A stretch of 64,000 nucleotides of DNA from an uncultured Thermomicrobiales bacterium (GTDB lineage: Bacteria; Chloroflexota; Chloroflexia; Thermomicrobiales; UBA6265), in the NCBI GenBank assembly GCA_902806335.1, contig CADCWG010000131.1, positions 16,129-80,128 on the forward strand, read 5' to 3'. This document shows positions 18,293 through 26,977 of the stretch, one piece after another. Position 1 is the first letter of the stretch; every line of letters begins with the position of its first letter. The notes under the pieces are model-generated. The model did not search any database, was not told the origin of the DNA, and worked only from the letters and a program-made list of their open reading frames with translations. Position numbers and translations under genes: made by a program.

Positions 18293-19138
18293 GTGAGGCG
18301 GACGCGAGTCGGCGTGGTCTCGGGCGCCATCGGTCTCGCGGCCGTCTCCTGCGGGCTGCTCGCGCATGCCCGCCACATCGCCCCCTACCGACCCGTCGTC
18401 CAACGGATAGCGCTGCCGCTCCCGCCCGGTCACGGCCACCTCGCGGAGCTGACCATCGGGTTCCTCTCCGACACGCATGTCGGCCCGTCGTTCTCCATCG
18501 TCGACCTCGCTCGGGCGTGTCACCTGCTGGCGAGCGTGCGTCCCGATCTCGTCCTTCTCGGCGGCGACTACGTCTCGGAGACGACCCGGTACATTGATGA
18601 GGCGGCGCCCCTCCTCGCCACGCTGGTCCGGAGGGCGCCACTCGGCGGGTATGCCGTGCTCGGCAACCACGACATGCACCGCCGTGGCGAACCGGTCGCG
18701 GCGGCCCTCCGGTCCTGCGGGATCCCGGTGCTCCGTGACCGCGCCGCCCGCGTCGACACCGGGCGTAGTTCGCTCTGGGTCGTCGGCATCGACGAGACCC
18801 TGATCGCCCGCGGCGACCCCGCCCAAGCGTTCGCGGCGGTTCCACCCGGCGCCGCGGCCCTCGCGCTGTGGCACGAACCCGACCGAGCGGCCGAGGCCGC
18901 CCGCCGCGGGGCGTTCGCCCAGCTCTCCGGGCACACCCATGGCGGCCAGATCCGGCTGCCCCGGATCGGCGCCCTCGTCGTCCCGCCCCACGGTCGCCGG
19001 TTCGTGATCGGGCTCAACCACGCGGATGGGATGCCGGTCTACACGTCTCGGGGCGCCGGCGTCTACCGCCCGCCGCTGCGGTTCAACTGCCCGCCCGAGG
19101 TCACCCTCTTCACGTTGACCGCCGGAGGCGCCGATTAA
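18293..19138 (+). CDS. Metallophosphoesterase, YkuE/YaeI-like
   Basis: Start GTG 18293 gives an N-terminal hydrophobic helix (VGVVSGAIGLAAVSCGLLAHA) that anchors or exports the catalytic domain. The 281-residue protein carries the full calcineurin-like metal-site set: LSDTHVG, GGDYVS, GNHD and SGHTHGGQ, plus the C-terminal SRGAGVYRPPLRFNCPPEVTLFTL typical of YkuE-type enzymes, which in characterised members act on UDP-diacylglucosamine or unknown phosphoesters. A short ORF (18105-18296) sits between it and menA and ends in a GTGA overlap with this start; I do not think it is a gene. The substrate is unknown. Confidence 0.88.
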   Translation: MRRTRVGVVSGAIGLAAVSCGLLAHARHIAPYRPVVQRIALPLPPGHGHLAELTIGFLSDTHVGPSFSIVDLARACHLLASVRPDLVLLGGDYVSETTRYIDEAAPLLATLVRRAPLGGYAVLGNHDMHRRGEPVAAALRSCGIPVLRDRAARVDTGRSSLWVVGIDETLIARGDPAQAFAAVPPGAAALALWHEPDRAAEAARRGAFAQLSGHTHGGQIRLPRIGALVVPPHGRRFVIGLNHADGMPVYTSRGAGVYRPPLRFNCPPEVTLFTLTAGGAD

Positions 19139-19821
19139 CCGGGCTCGACCTCAGGGAGCGACCGTGCTGCCCGGCGTCCATGGCCGGGTGGCTGTGGATA
19201 TGGAGGCGAGCCTGCCAACCTGACAGGCGTGATCGCCAGTCGGTGGGCTGCGCCCGATCTCAGCCAGCGGCTCGCCTTCTCAACCGATGAGCGAGGGTTC
19301 CGGTTTCACAGCGTCCGCGTGATCGCCGCACGGTGATTCCCCGCTGCCACAGGCACGAAGTGAACACCCGCGGTTCTCCGTTGCCCGTCAAGAGCCAGCC
19401 GGCCTCTGGCTGGGCGCCGGAGCTCGGGTCCAGATCGGGGTGGGCCCGGACATCACCCCGCCACCGATGCCTCTTTCGCTCGCACAGCGTCCCTGAGACG
19501 AGATGCAGCTGTTCGTTGTCTGTATGGGGGACGCAGTCGGCGCCGCCCGCCCAACGCAAACCGGTGGAGCTTGGGACCGGCTTGACAAGACCGCCCCCAG
19601 CGAGCCGATCACCCCGCCACTCGGCGCCGTGCCATGGACGAAACTGTCAGAGTCACGGGCCTCGGTCCCGCCTCGCGCGCCGTAGGCTCACCCTCCGAGC
19701 GCCTGCTCGGCGACCATCGCTCCACCCGGCGGGACGCGGCCACGCCGGTGCGGTGGGCGAGATCGAAGCCACGGACAGGTGCGAAGCCCGGTCCAGACAC
19801 TGGCATGTGATCGACTCAGCC
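19139..19821. other. Gene-free stretch between convergent genes
   Basis: About 680 bases. The ORFs on both strands here have mixed codon usage and no recognisable domain. I saw no tRNA, repeat or clear terminator hairpin. It may be decayed sequence. Confidence 0.4.
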
Positions 19822-20400
19822 TCAGACACGGCTCCACTGATCTGAGGGCAGCGACTCGATGTCCCGCGCTACCACGGACAGGTCCTCGCCGAACTGGTGG
19901 CCGCCCTCGTCGAACGCGCGGACCGTCGCTTGCGGCAGCGCCCGCGCGTTGAGCGTAAGGTGGTCGAACGGCACGGTCGCGTCGTCGCGGCAGTGGTAGA
20001 GGTAGACGGGCGTCCCCGCCGGGAGACGGGCGGCGAACCCGGGTGGCAGCGCCAGTTCCTCGTAGCCCTCGTACCGCCAACCTTCCCCGCCCCAGAACGG
20101 ACACGCGACCAGGAACGCGCCGGCGATGGCCTTCTCGTCGTCCCGTTCGCTCAGCCACTTCATGAGCACCGACGCCCCGACCGAATGGCCGACGATCGCT
20201 ACCGGTCCTGCCGCGTCGGCCAGTTCCTGCTCGATCTGTCGCCGCCACTGCTCGTAGGGCGCGTCGTCTTCGTCCGGCATCGCGGGATAGCGGACCTCGA
20301 AGCGCGACCCGAGGGAACGTCGGAGACTCTCGGCCAGCCGTTTGTCCTCGTCGTACGCGCCGCGCCCCGCGCCCTGGATGAACAGGACGTGCCCTGCCAT
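19822..20400 (-). CDS. Alpha/beta hydrolase
   Basis: Start ATG 20400 (MAGHVLFIQGAGRG) behind GGGAGG; the tracked start is 24 codons earlier. The 192-residue protein is a compact alpha/beta hydrolase: the oxyanion strand FIQGAG, nucleophile elbow GHSVGAS, acid in CRDDATVP, and His in EGGHQFG complete the Ser-Asp-His triad. The small size and lack of a lid domain resemble RBBP9/YdeN-type serine hydrolases, though the match is loose. It is cytoplasmic, with no signal peptide. The substrate cannot be told. The small coding-like fragment upstream on the same strand is about 200 bases away. Confidence 0.85.
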   Translation of the reverse strand: MAGHVLFIQGAGRGAYDEDKRLAESLRRSLGSRFEVRYPAMPDEDDAPYEQWRRQIEQELADAAGPVAIVGHSVGASVLMKWLSERDDEKAIAGAFLVACPFWGGEGWRYEGYEELALPPGFAARLPAGTPVYLYHCRDDATVPFDHLTLNARALPQATVRAFDEGGHQFGEDLSVVARDIESLPSDQWSRV

Positions 20401-20597
20401 GGCGCCTCCCTTCCGGTTCCACTTGAACCTGCTATGTCCGTCGTCGACGACCGAGACCAGCCGATCGCGCACCAGGCGGACGAAGGCCGCGACATTCGCG
20501 CCGGCCGAGGTCGGGGCGGCCCTCCGTCGACGCGGGCCGGTCGCGGGAAGCCCGCGGCCCGGGCCAAGCGGTATCCCGCGCCCCAGCGCCGGGACGG

Positions 20598-20744
20598 CTA
20601 GCTGGTGCCTCGCTCTGCCTGCGGCACATCGACGACGTCGAGGCAGATGCCGTGGATGGCCACGAACGTCCTCCCCTCGTCGGTCACGCCGGTCGGGTAC
20701 GGCTGGCAGGTCGCGTTTCCACGGCTCAAGCCCAAGGAGTCCAT
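20598..20744 (-). CDS. Small coding-like fragment of unknown function
   Basis: The minus frame here reads MDSLGLSRGNATCQPYPTGVTDEGRTFVAIHGICLDVVDVPQAERGTS (48 residues from ATG 20744). Codon third positions are strongly G/C, as in real genes of this window, and the coding-like composition extends upstream to about 20820, where the only in-frame start candidates are a TTG inside a terminator. It could be a short gene with a missed start or the 3' remnant of a longer one. No family is recognised and no strong ribosome site is seen before 20744. Confidence 0.35.
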   Translation of the reverse strand: MDSLGLSRGNATCQPYPTGVTDEGRTFVAIHGICLDVVDVPQAERGTS

Positions 20745-20840
20745 GACGGGCTCTACCGTGGAGGTCCGGGCACGAAGCTGGATGGGACCCCGCCAGGCGA
20801 AGCCCCGGTGGTGACGCGGATCTCGCCTACTCAGGTGAGT

Positions 20841-20880
20841 CGGCAACGGCCCCGCCCCTGATGGGGCGGGGCCGTTGCCG
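20841..20880. terminator. Hairpin terminator, 18-bp perfect stem
   Basis: The arms cggcaacggccccgcccc and ggggcggggccgttgccg flank a TGAT loop. It lies just after the stop of the 1167-residue protein gene on the minus strand. Confidence 0.8.
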
Positions 20881-20904
20881 GATCTCGGTCGGATGCCTGA
20901 GGCG

Positions 20905-23900
20905 CTATGCCCCCTGGCGCGTGTACAGGTACAGGCCCGGGTCCCGGAAGTCGTCGCCCAGCAGCACGTCGGGCGTCTCCTGACCGACCGGACCGTAGAG
21001 GGTCACGAAGCCGTTCTCGGTGGTGCCGCGGGGCACCCAGACGGCGACGAGCACGTAGCGGGCGCCAAGCAGGACGAGATCGGGGTTGAGGCCGGCTTGC
21101 TCGGCCTGCTCCGCCACCTCGGCCGTGGGCTCGGTGATCTCGCCTTCGGGCACGTACTCGCCGATCACCTCGGCGTCGACGCGCTTGCCGTAGATCCGGT
21201 CCGGCTGGGTGCTCTCCGGGTCGGCGACGTTGAGGATCACGGTAACGCTCGAGTAGACGGAAGGCAGGAACGCCGCACCCCGGCTGTAGCGAACGTCTCC
21301 GGCGCTCACCTGCTGAGCGGTGATGCCGACCGAGAACTCGACCGTGAACGTCACGCCCGCCTCGTAGCGGAAGAGGAAAGGCTGACCGGCCGGCGCGTTC
21401 TCGACCCGCAGGATCAGCACCTCGTTCTGCGGCGCGGTGGAGCTGCTCAGCGCCGTGAACGCTCCCACACACCCGACGCGGGTCAGCTCGCCGGCTTCCA
21501 CAGGGTCGGTCACGATGGCCACCCGGTTGTATGACACACCGCCGAGCTGGATCCGCTGCGGCAGGTTGGCCGGGAACCCGTCCGCCGCGTACTCGCCGAT
21601 GTCGCCGCCGCACGTCCGGATGGCCACGGTCGCGGCGGCGGCCGGCGGCGCGCCCGTCGGCAGTGTGATGACGATCGCGGGGCCCTGCCGGCGCGGCGTT
21701 GCCGTCGGGCTGTCCGGCGCGGCGGTTGGCTGGTTGCCGTCGGCGGCGACAGGGGTCGCCGTGACGGGAGCGGACGTCGGCTCACCGCCCTGGCCCGGCG
21801 TGGTGGGCGCCTGGGTCGCGGCCGGCGCCTGAGTGGCGGCCGGCGCCTGAGTGGCGGCCGCTTGAGTCGCCGGGACCTGCGTCGCGGCCGTCGTCGCGGC
21901 CGGCTGTGTTGCAGTGGTCTGCGTCGCAGCCGCTTCACCGGTGGGCGCCGCCGGCGCCGTACCTTCACCGGTCGGGCAGTCCTCCGGCCCGTCCACGCCG
22001 ATCACGTCGCGGAAGCCGTCCCGCTCGTGCTGCTCGTGGGCCGACACCGCGTTGCGGTTCACCTCGATGTACTCGTAGCGGTTGGTCGCGGACCCGGTGA
22101 CGTGGCAGATACCGACGCGGTCGTTGTCGTTCCCCGGCTCGGTGGTGGGCTGTTGGTCGGCGGCAACGGTTTCGGTCTCGGTCGCCGGGACGGATGTCTC
22201 CGTGGGCGCTAGGGTCGCCGTCGCCAGGACCGCGGTTACCGTCGGGGTTTCGGTGGGCACGGCCGTCTCGGTTGGCGCCTCGGTGGGCACCGCCGTCTCG
22301 GTCGGCGCCTCCGTCGGTACCGGGGTCTCGGTCGGCGCCTCGGTCGGGACGGGGGTCTCCGTGGGCACCGGCGTCTCCGTCGGAGCCGGGGTGGGTGACG
22401 CGGTGGGTTCCGGCGTCTCCGTGGGAACGGGGGTCTCGGTGGGCGCCGGAGTAGGCGACGCGGTCGGTTCCGGCGTGGCCGTCTCCGTCGGTTCCGGCGT
22501 GGCCGTCTCCGTCGGAGCTGGGGTCTCGGTCGGCTCTGGCGTCGCGGTCTCGGTTGGCGCGGGCGTCTCTGTGGGCGCCGGGGTCTCCGTAGGCGCGGCC
22601 GTCTCGGTCGGGATCGCGGTAGCCGTGGCAGCCACGGTCGGCGACGCTGCCTCGGTCGGCTCGACCCCGCCGGTCACCGCGAATCGGAGCACCAGCGTAT
22701 CGATCCGGACGAACACCTCGGTGAAGGGCGGCTCGGCAGTCCCGGGGTCGGCGAAGACCGGGAACGGACCAGCGCAGCCGACCTTCGTCAGCCCTTCGGG
22801 GTCGACCTGCCCCGTCACGTCGTTGTCGAACGTCAGCGTCTGGTCGCCGAAGGGGACGTCCCCGCCGAGCTGGGGCGGGACGTTGTCGGCACCAAGCTGC
22901 ACAAAGCGGAGCAGGCCGTCGGGCACGGCCGCAAACAGCTCGGGGTAGGGCTCTGCCGTGCCCTGGTCCGCGAAGACGGACGCTTCCTCGCCGTTCAGGT
23001 TGATGGTGAAGTTGATCTGCTCCAGGTTGTCCTCGGTGAGGTCGGGTTCCAGCCCCGCGAACCCGTAGGTCGCGCCCTGGATCTGGAGCTGGCTCTGGTT
23101 GAAGACGATCCCGGCCGCTTCGGCCAGACATGCCTCGTCGGTCCCCACCTGCGTGGGGAGATACCGGGCGACCGGCCCGGTTCCGACGACGGCGAACACC
23201 CGATCGGGACCGGAGCCGGCGCCGTAGAGGGTGGCGTCGCCGTCGCTGCCAATCTCGGAGAGGGCACCGGCGTCGATCGGCAGGGCGCGATCAAAGACGT
23301 ACTGCTCGTCATTGGCGGTCACCGAGACCGGGTACCCCTCGGGCAGCCCGGGCGCCACCGCCGCGCCGGATTCGTCCGGAGCTTCCGTTGCGTCGGCGGC
23401 CTCGGTCGGCGTCTCCGCGGTCGGTGATTCGTCGTCGCCGTCCTGCTCCGTCGCCTCGCCGGTCGCCTCGGCGGTCTCGTCGCCTTCCTCGGTCGCGGCC
23501 GCTGTGCCCTCCTCAGTCGCGGCCTCCGTGCCTTCCTCGGTCGCCTCGGTGCCCGCTTCCGTGGCCTGGGCGTCGGCTTCCTCCCCGGCGGGAGCATCGG
23601 ACGCCGTCAGCTGGACGGCGGCGTCGTTGGCGACGAGCACGGTCACCTGCGTGAACGGCCCGTCTTCCTCTCCGTCGGGGGCGTAGGCCGCGAAGGGGCC
23701 GGCACAGCCGACCTTCGTCAGACCGGCGGTGTCGACATCGGCTGTCTGGGCTCCGGAGAGGACCTGGTCGCCGAACGGAACGTCGCCGGCCAGGGCGGTC
23801 GGGACACCGTCGTCAACCAACACGAACCGGTACAGTCCGGCGGGTACCTCGGTAAAGAGTTCGGCCGGCTGGCCCCCGGCGTCCGCCTCGATGAAGATCG

Positions 23901-24408
23901 TGGCCGGGTCGGCACCGAGCTGCCCCGTGCCGGCTTCGGTCAGGATGTCGGTCGTCAGGTCCGGCTCGATGCCGGCGAAGGCGTACGACGCTTGGCCACC
24001 TTCGGCCGTGTCCAACGAGAGGAGCGCGAGGTCGATCTCGTCGGCGGGACAGGGGTTGTCGGGCGCGCCGACGTTCGTGGGCAGATACCGGCCGAGTTCA
24101 TCCTCGGATCGGTTGGGGACCGACACCAGGACCCGCTCGAAGCCGCCCGCCGGCGCCGCGTAGATCTGGACTTCTCCGTCCCGCTGGAGGACCTCCAGGT
24201 CCTGGCGCTCGCCCGGCACGACCCGGTCGAAGATGTACTGGGTGTCGTCGACCGTGACGGCCGGCGGATAGTCCTGCCCCCCCTGGCCCCGACCCTGGGC
24301 GACTGACACGGCCGCCGCCGGCCCGGCGGCGCCGGCCACGAGCGATCCAAGGAGGGCCACGACCGCCATCAGGCGCGGCACCCCAGCCTTACCGGTTCCC
24401 ATCGCCAT
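20905..24408 (-). CDS. Large secreted multi-domain protein with three related domains and Thr/Pro linkers
   Basis: Start ATG 24408 (MAMGTGKAGVPRL) lies 8 bases after GGAGGGG and gives a signal peptide ending near PAAAVSVAQ. The 1167-residue protein has a domain at about 46-280 (DDTQYIFDRVVP, RYLPTNVG, GDVPFGDQVL, GLTKVGCAGPF), a Glu/Ala/Thr linker (about 283-354), a second copy at 356-590 (NDEQYVFDRALP, RYLPTQVG, GDVPFGDQTL, GLTKVGCAGPF), a long PTETP/PTEAP repeat (about 594-752), a Cys/His module ICHVTGSATNRYEYIEV (about 759-813), an ATQAPA linker, and a more divergent third copy (GGDIGEY, LTRVGCVGAF) followed by a C-terminal region. No anchor helix or sortase motif is seen, so it is probably secreted or loosely held. 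The three-fold domain is not one I recognise. It is divergent from a von Willebrand A gene. Confidence 0.85.
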   Translation of the reverse strand: MAMGTGKAGVPRLMAVVALLGSLVAGAAGPAAAVSVAQGRGQGGQDYPPAVTVDDTQYIFDRVVPGERQDLEVLQRDGEVQIYAAPAGGFERVLVSVPNRSEDELGRYLPTNVGAPDNPCPADEIDLALLSLDTAEGGQASYAFAGIEPDLTTDILTEAGTGQLGADPATIFIEADAGGQPAELFTEVPAGLYRFVLVDDGVPTALAGDVPFGDQVLSGAQTADVDTAGLTKVGCAGPFAAYAPDGEEDGPFTQVTVLVANDAAVQLTASDAPAGEEADAQATEAGTEATEEGTEAATEEGTAAATEEGDETAEATGEATEQDGDDESPTAETPTEAADATEAPDESGAAVAPGLPEGYPVSVTANDEQYVFDRALPIDAGALSEIGSDGDATLYGAGSGPDRVFAVVGTGPVARYLPTQVGTDEACLAEAAGIVFNQSQLQIQGATYGFAGLEPDLTEDNLEQINFTINLNGEEASVFADQGTAEPYPELFAAVPDGLLRFVQLGADNVPPQLGGDVPFGDQTLTFDNDVTGQVDPEGLTKVGCAGPFPVFADPGTAEPPFTEVFVRIDTLVLRFAVTGGVEPTEAASPTVAATATAIPTETAAPTETPAPTETPAPTETATPEPTETPAPTETATPEPTETATPEPTASPTPAPTETPVPTETPEPTASPTPAPTETPVPTETPVPTEAPTETPVPTEAPTETAVPTEAPTETAVPTETPTVTAVLATATLAPTETSVPATETETVAADQQPTTEPGNDNDRVGICHVTGSATNRYEYIEVNRNAVSAHEQHERDGFRDVIGVDGPEDCPTGEGTAPAAPTGEAAATQTTATQPAATTAATQVPATQAAATQAPAATQAPAATQAPTTPGQGGEPTSAPVTATPVAADGNQPTAAPDSPTATPRRQGPAIVITLPTGAPPAAAATVAIRTCGGDIGEYAADGFPANLPQRIQLGGVSYNRVAIVTDPVEAGELTRVGCVGAFTALSSSTAPQNEVLILRVENAPAGQPFLFRYEAGVTFTVEFSVGITAQQVSAGDVRYSRGAAFLPSVYSSVTVILNVADPESTQPDRIYGKRVDAEVIGEYVPEGEITEPTAEVAEQAEQAGLNPDLVLLGARYVLVAVWVPRGTTENGFVTLYGPVGQETPDVLLGDDFRDPGLYLYTRQGA
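22150..22625. repeat. Coding minisatellite of about 18-bp units (PTETPV/PTEAPT)
   Basis: Roughly 25 imperfect units encode a Thr/Pro/Glu/Ala stalk inside the large secreted protein. Units differ mostly at third positions, so the array looks old and under coding selection rather than freshly expanded. Confidence 0.8.
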
Positions 24409-24807
24409 CGATGTCCCCTCCGATGTCCCCGGCCTTCGCCACGCTGCCGGCGTCAGCCCCAACCCGCTCCGCCGCGGTCCCAGGCGTCGAGGAAACCACG
24501 CTCCCCACCGCCACCGACCGCTGCCGCTCCCACCCCGAGCGAGGTGCCAAGATGGGGGAGCGTCACGGGCCGGTGTTGACGTCGCCACGATGAGCATTTT
24601 GCGCGCCATACGCAACCGGTGTCGCTGTGGAGGAATGTCAAATCAATTCGTAGTCGCCAGGGAGGAGGTGAGGCGAGGGCCATCGGGGCACGCTTCGTGC
24701 TCGCCGCGGTCCGCCGAGGCACCCGCGACTGAGAGCGTCGCGAGCTCGGTGCTGGCCGCCACCGGGCCGACGCCGGTCCGGACGTTCGGGACTCAGGGGG
24801 GAACTCG
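24409..24807. other. Divergent spacer between the large secreted protein and vWA genes
   Basis: This 399-base spacer must carry both promoters. The stretch 24590-24660 is noticeably AT-richer than its surroundings. TTGACA on the minus strand near 24640 is a good -35 but has no -10 at normal spacing, so I do not mark a promoter. A small plus ORF (24590-24850) overlaps the vWA start and is probably not real. Confidence 0.4.
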
Positions 24808-26076
24808 ATGGCAAGACCGTCACGGCCACTCGCGTCAGCGTCACGACTGATCGCGCTGACCCTGCTGCTGGCGATCGTCGGGGCCGCGTTCGGGCTCCGC
24901 GCGCCGGCGGCAGACGCTCAGGAACCCGCCGCGAACGCTCAGCCCGCCGGCCAGTCCGTGAACGTGGAGTTGATCCTCGACTCTTCAGGTTCGATGGCCG
25001 GCCCGGTCGCTCCCGGCCAGCCGCGCAGGATCGACGCGGCGAAGCAGGTCCTGAACGAGGTCGTCGAAGTCATCCCCGAAGACCGGCCCGAGCTCAACGT
25101 CGGGTTCCGCGTCTTCGGCCTCGGCACCAACACCGAGGCCGGCCGAGCGGAGAGTTGCCAGACCTCCGAGCTCCGTCTCCCCATCGAGGGCGTGAACAAG
25201 GAAGGGCTTCGCGACCAAGTCGCGCAGTACCAGCCCGCCGGCTGGACGCCGATCGCACTCTCCCTCCAGCGGGCGGCCGAGGACTTCGAAGCATTTCCGG
25301 CCGAGGAAGGCGTCACGAACGCCGTGATCCTGGTCACCGACGGCCTCGAGACGTGCTCGGCCGACGTCGACGATCAGGAAGCGAACAACCGTGCCGCCTG
25401 CGACGCCGCCCAGGCGCTCGCCGACAGCCCGGGCTCCCCCACGGTCTACGTGATCGGCCTTGGGCTGAACCAGGACGAGCTCGAAGTCACCCGCTGCATC
25501 GCCGACCTGACCGGCGGCCAGCTCCTCGGCGCCCTGAGCGTGGAGGAACTCCGCGTCGCGCTCTTCACGTTCCTGGAGCAGGTCCAGGTCGTCGCGACGA
25601 CCGGCTCGTTCGAGGTCGAGTCGATCGGCGGTCTCTTCCCGGCCGTGACGCTCGTCGGCGGCACCGGCGCGACCGACGCCAATCCGCAGGGTGAAGAGAT
25701 CCGGTTCCAGATCGACCCCGCGACCGGCATCAACCGGATCGACGACATCCCGGTTGGCGTCTACGAGGCCAGCTTCCCCTACCCGAGCGGCGAAGTTAAG
25801 ACCCTGAGCATCAATATCGAAGCCAACCGCCTGACCACCCTCCGCGGCAGCATCCTGATGCTCCCGCAGGGGACCGGCGAGATCTACGCGATCCGCGACC
25901 AGGCCGGCGTCCTGGTTTGGCAGGATCAGCTGGAGCAGGGCACCAAGATCTGGGTGCTACCCGACCAGTACTCGATCGACATCCTCGAGGTGGTCGGGAC
26001 CCCGATCCTCCTCTACGCGAGGGTCCAGACCCTCCCGGGCCAGACGACGACCATCGAGGTGTTCGTCTCCGGCTAA
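24808..26076 (+). CDS. Secreted von Willebrand factor A domain protein
   Basis: ATG 24808 follows GGGGGAA. The 422-residue product has a signal peptide (LIALTLLLAIVGAAFGL, cleavage near APAADAQ) and a vWA domain at about 50-240 with an intact MIDAS: DSSGSM, Thr in AGWTPIA and Asp in VTDGLE. Two Cys pairs occur near the MIDAS face (SCQTS, ETCSA). The C-terminal 170 residues form a beta-rich region, GVYEASFPYPSGEVKTLSINIEANRLTTLRGS, resembling the carboxypeptidase-regulatory or PEGA-like folds. Metal-dependent protein binding outside the cell is the expected role. Divergent transcription beside the three-domain secreted protein suggests they may interact, but that is inference. Confidence 0.88.
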   Translation: MARPSRPLASASRLIALTLLLAIVGAAFGLRAPAADAQEPAANAQPAGQSVNVELILDSSGSMAGPVAPGQPRRIDAAKQVLNEVVEVIPEDRPELNVGFRVFGLGTNTEAGRAESCQTSELRLPIEGVNKEGLRDQVAQYQPAGWTPIALSLQRAAEDFEAFPAEEGVTNAVILVTDGLETCSADVDDQEANNRAACDAAQALADSPGSPTVYVIGLGLNQDELEVTRCIADLTGGQLLGALSVEELRVALFTFLEQVQVVATTGSFEVESIGGLFPAVTLVGGTGATDANPQGEEIRFQIDPATGINRIDDIPVGVYEASFPYPSGEVKTLSINIEANRLTTLRGSILMLPQGTGEIYAIRDQAGVLVWQDQLEQGTKIWVLPDQYSIDILEVVGTPILLYARVQTLPGQTTTIEVFVSG

Positions 26077-26131
26077 CGCGCGGCTGGCGGCGCGGCATCT
26101 GTCGCGCCGCCCCAACCTGACCGACGCGCGG

Positions 26132-26164
26132 CGGCGGGGCACGGCGTGATGCCGTGCCCCGCCG
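26132..26164 (+). terminator. Hairpin terminator after the vWA gene, 14-bp stem
   Basis: cggcggggcacggc and gccgtgccccgccg are exact complements around GTGAT. It ends 36 bases before the mug start, so it separates the two transcripts, although no T-run follows. Confidence 0.65.
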
Positions 26165-26200
26165 TCGGTCTCAGCCCATCAGACGACGAGGCAGGCCGCC

Positions 26201-26977
26201 ATGGGCGTCATCGGGATCACGACGAACACGTCCGACACGAGTGCGGATGAGCCGCCTGTCTGGGTGGATATCCTTGAGCCCGGTCTGGATCTGGTCTTCG
26301 TCGGCTTCAACCCCTCGCTCGTGGCCTGGCGCACCGGCCACTACTACGCGAACCCCGGCAACCGCTTCTACCATCTCCTCTGGGAGAGCGGACTGACGCC
26401 ACGCCTGCTTGGCCCCGCCGAGGACCGAACGCTTCCCGCCTACGGGATCGGCGTGACCGACCTTGTCGGCCGCCCCTCCGCAGGCATCGACGACCTGCCC
26501 CGAGAGGAGTTCGTGGCCGGAGCGAACCCGACACTCGCTCGGCTGCGGGCCGCGGCTCCCCGCGCCGTCTGCTGCAACGGCCTCGGGGTCCACCGTGCCC
26601 TCGTCGGTCGGTCCGCCAGCGGCCTCGGGCGGCAACCGCACGGTCTCCCCGACCTGCCATCGGCCGCGCTGTTCGTGGTTCCGTCCTCCAGTGGGCGATG
26701 CAACGGCCGCGCCGCGGAGCGCCTGCTCGCGTGGCGGGACGTGGCGGCTTTCCTCGGTCGCCACCCTGCTCCGGAGATCGTCGCGAGCGGCAGGGCCATG
26801 GCACGAGGTCGTGTGGGAGCCGATGGCTCGCCCCACCTGGGTCGGTTGCGCGGCCCTGGTCAGGGTGCCATCCTCCCCGAATACCAGACCGGGCCGGACG
26901 GCGATCCGTCCGGCCCGTCGCACGCCTATCACGGCCGGCGCCAGCGCCGAGCGGAGGGTCCTTCTCGTGGTCTCTAA
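26201..26977 (+). CDS. mug: Mismatch-specific uracil/thymine DNA glycosylase (Mug/TDG family)
   Basis: Removes uracil or thymine opposite guanine in DNA. The core (about residues 22-195) matches E. coli Mug: DILEPGLDLVFVGFNPSLVAWRTGHYYANPGNRFYHLLWESG carries the catalytic Asn in GFNPS, GVTDLVGRPS follows, and the second loop reads VPSSSGRCN where E. coli has PNPSGLS. The last 60 or so residues (RAMARGRVGADGSPHLG onward) are low-complexity, not part of the fold, and contain a perfect 12-bp hairpin at 26890-26917. The true end may be earlier through a frameshift, or the gene has simply extended over its terminator. It overlaps the next start by 11 bases. Confidence 0.82.
   Translation: MGVIGITTNTSDTSADEPPVWVDILEPGLDLVFVGFNPSLVAWRTGHYYANPGNRFYHLLWESGLTPRLLGPAEDRTLPAYGIGVTDLVGRPSAGIDDLPREEFVAGANPTLARLRAAAPRAVCCNGLGVHRALVGRSASGLGRQPHGLPDLPSAALFVVPSSSGRCNGRAAERLLAWRDVAAFLGRHPAPEIVASGRAMARGRVGADGSPHLGRLRGPGQGAILPEYQTGPDGDPSGPSHAYHGRRQRRAEGPSRGL
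26890..26917. terminator. Hairpin (12-bp stem) inside the 3' end of the mug ORF
   Basis: cgggccggacgg and ccgtccggcccg pair around CGAT. It resembles the other terminators in this window but lies about 60 bases before the predicted mug stop and just upstream of the next gene. Confidence 0.5.

Noticed and set aside
18105-18296. 63-codon ORF between menA and the metallophosphoesterase, with a GTGA overlap
   Set aside because: No recognisable domain, no ribosome site, and it begins inside menA; the overlap is probably chance.
21690-22625. Regularly repeating sequence that might suggest a CRISPR array
   Set aside because: The repeats encode in-frame Thr/Pro/Glu/Ala stalk residues of the large secreted protein and have no unique spacers of fixed length.
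24590-24850. 86-codon ORF overlapping the start of the vWA gene
   Set aside because: It overlaps the signal peptide of a clear gene in another frame and its translation has no features.
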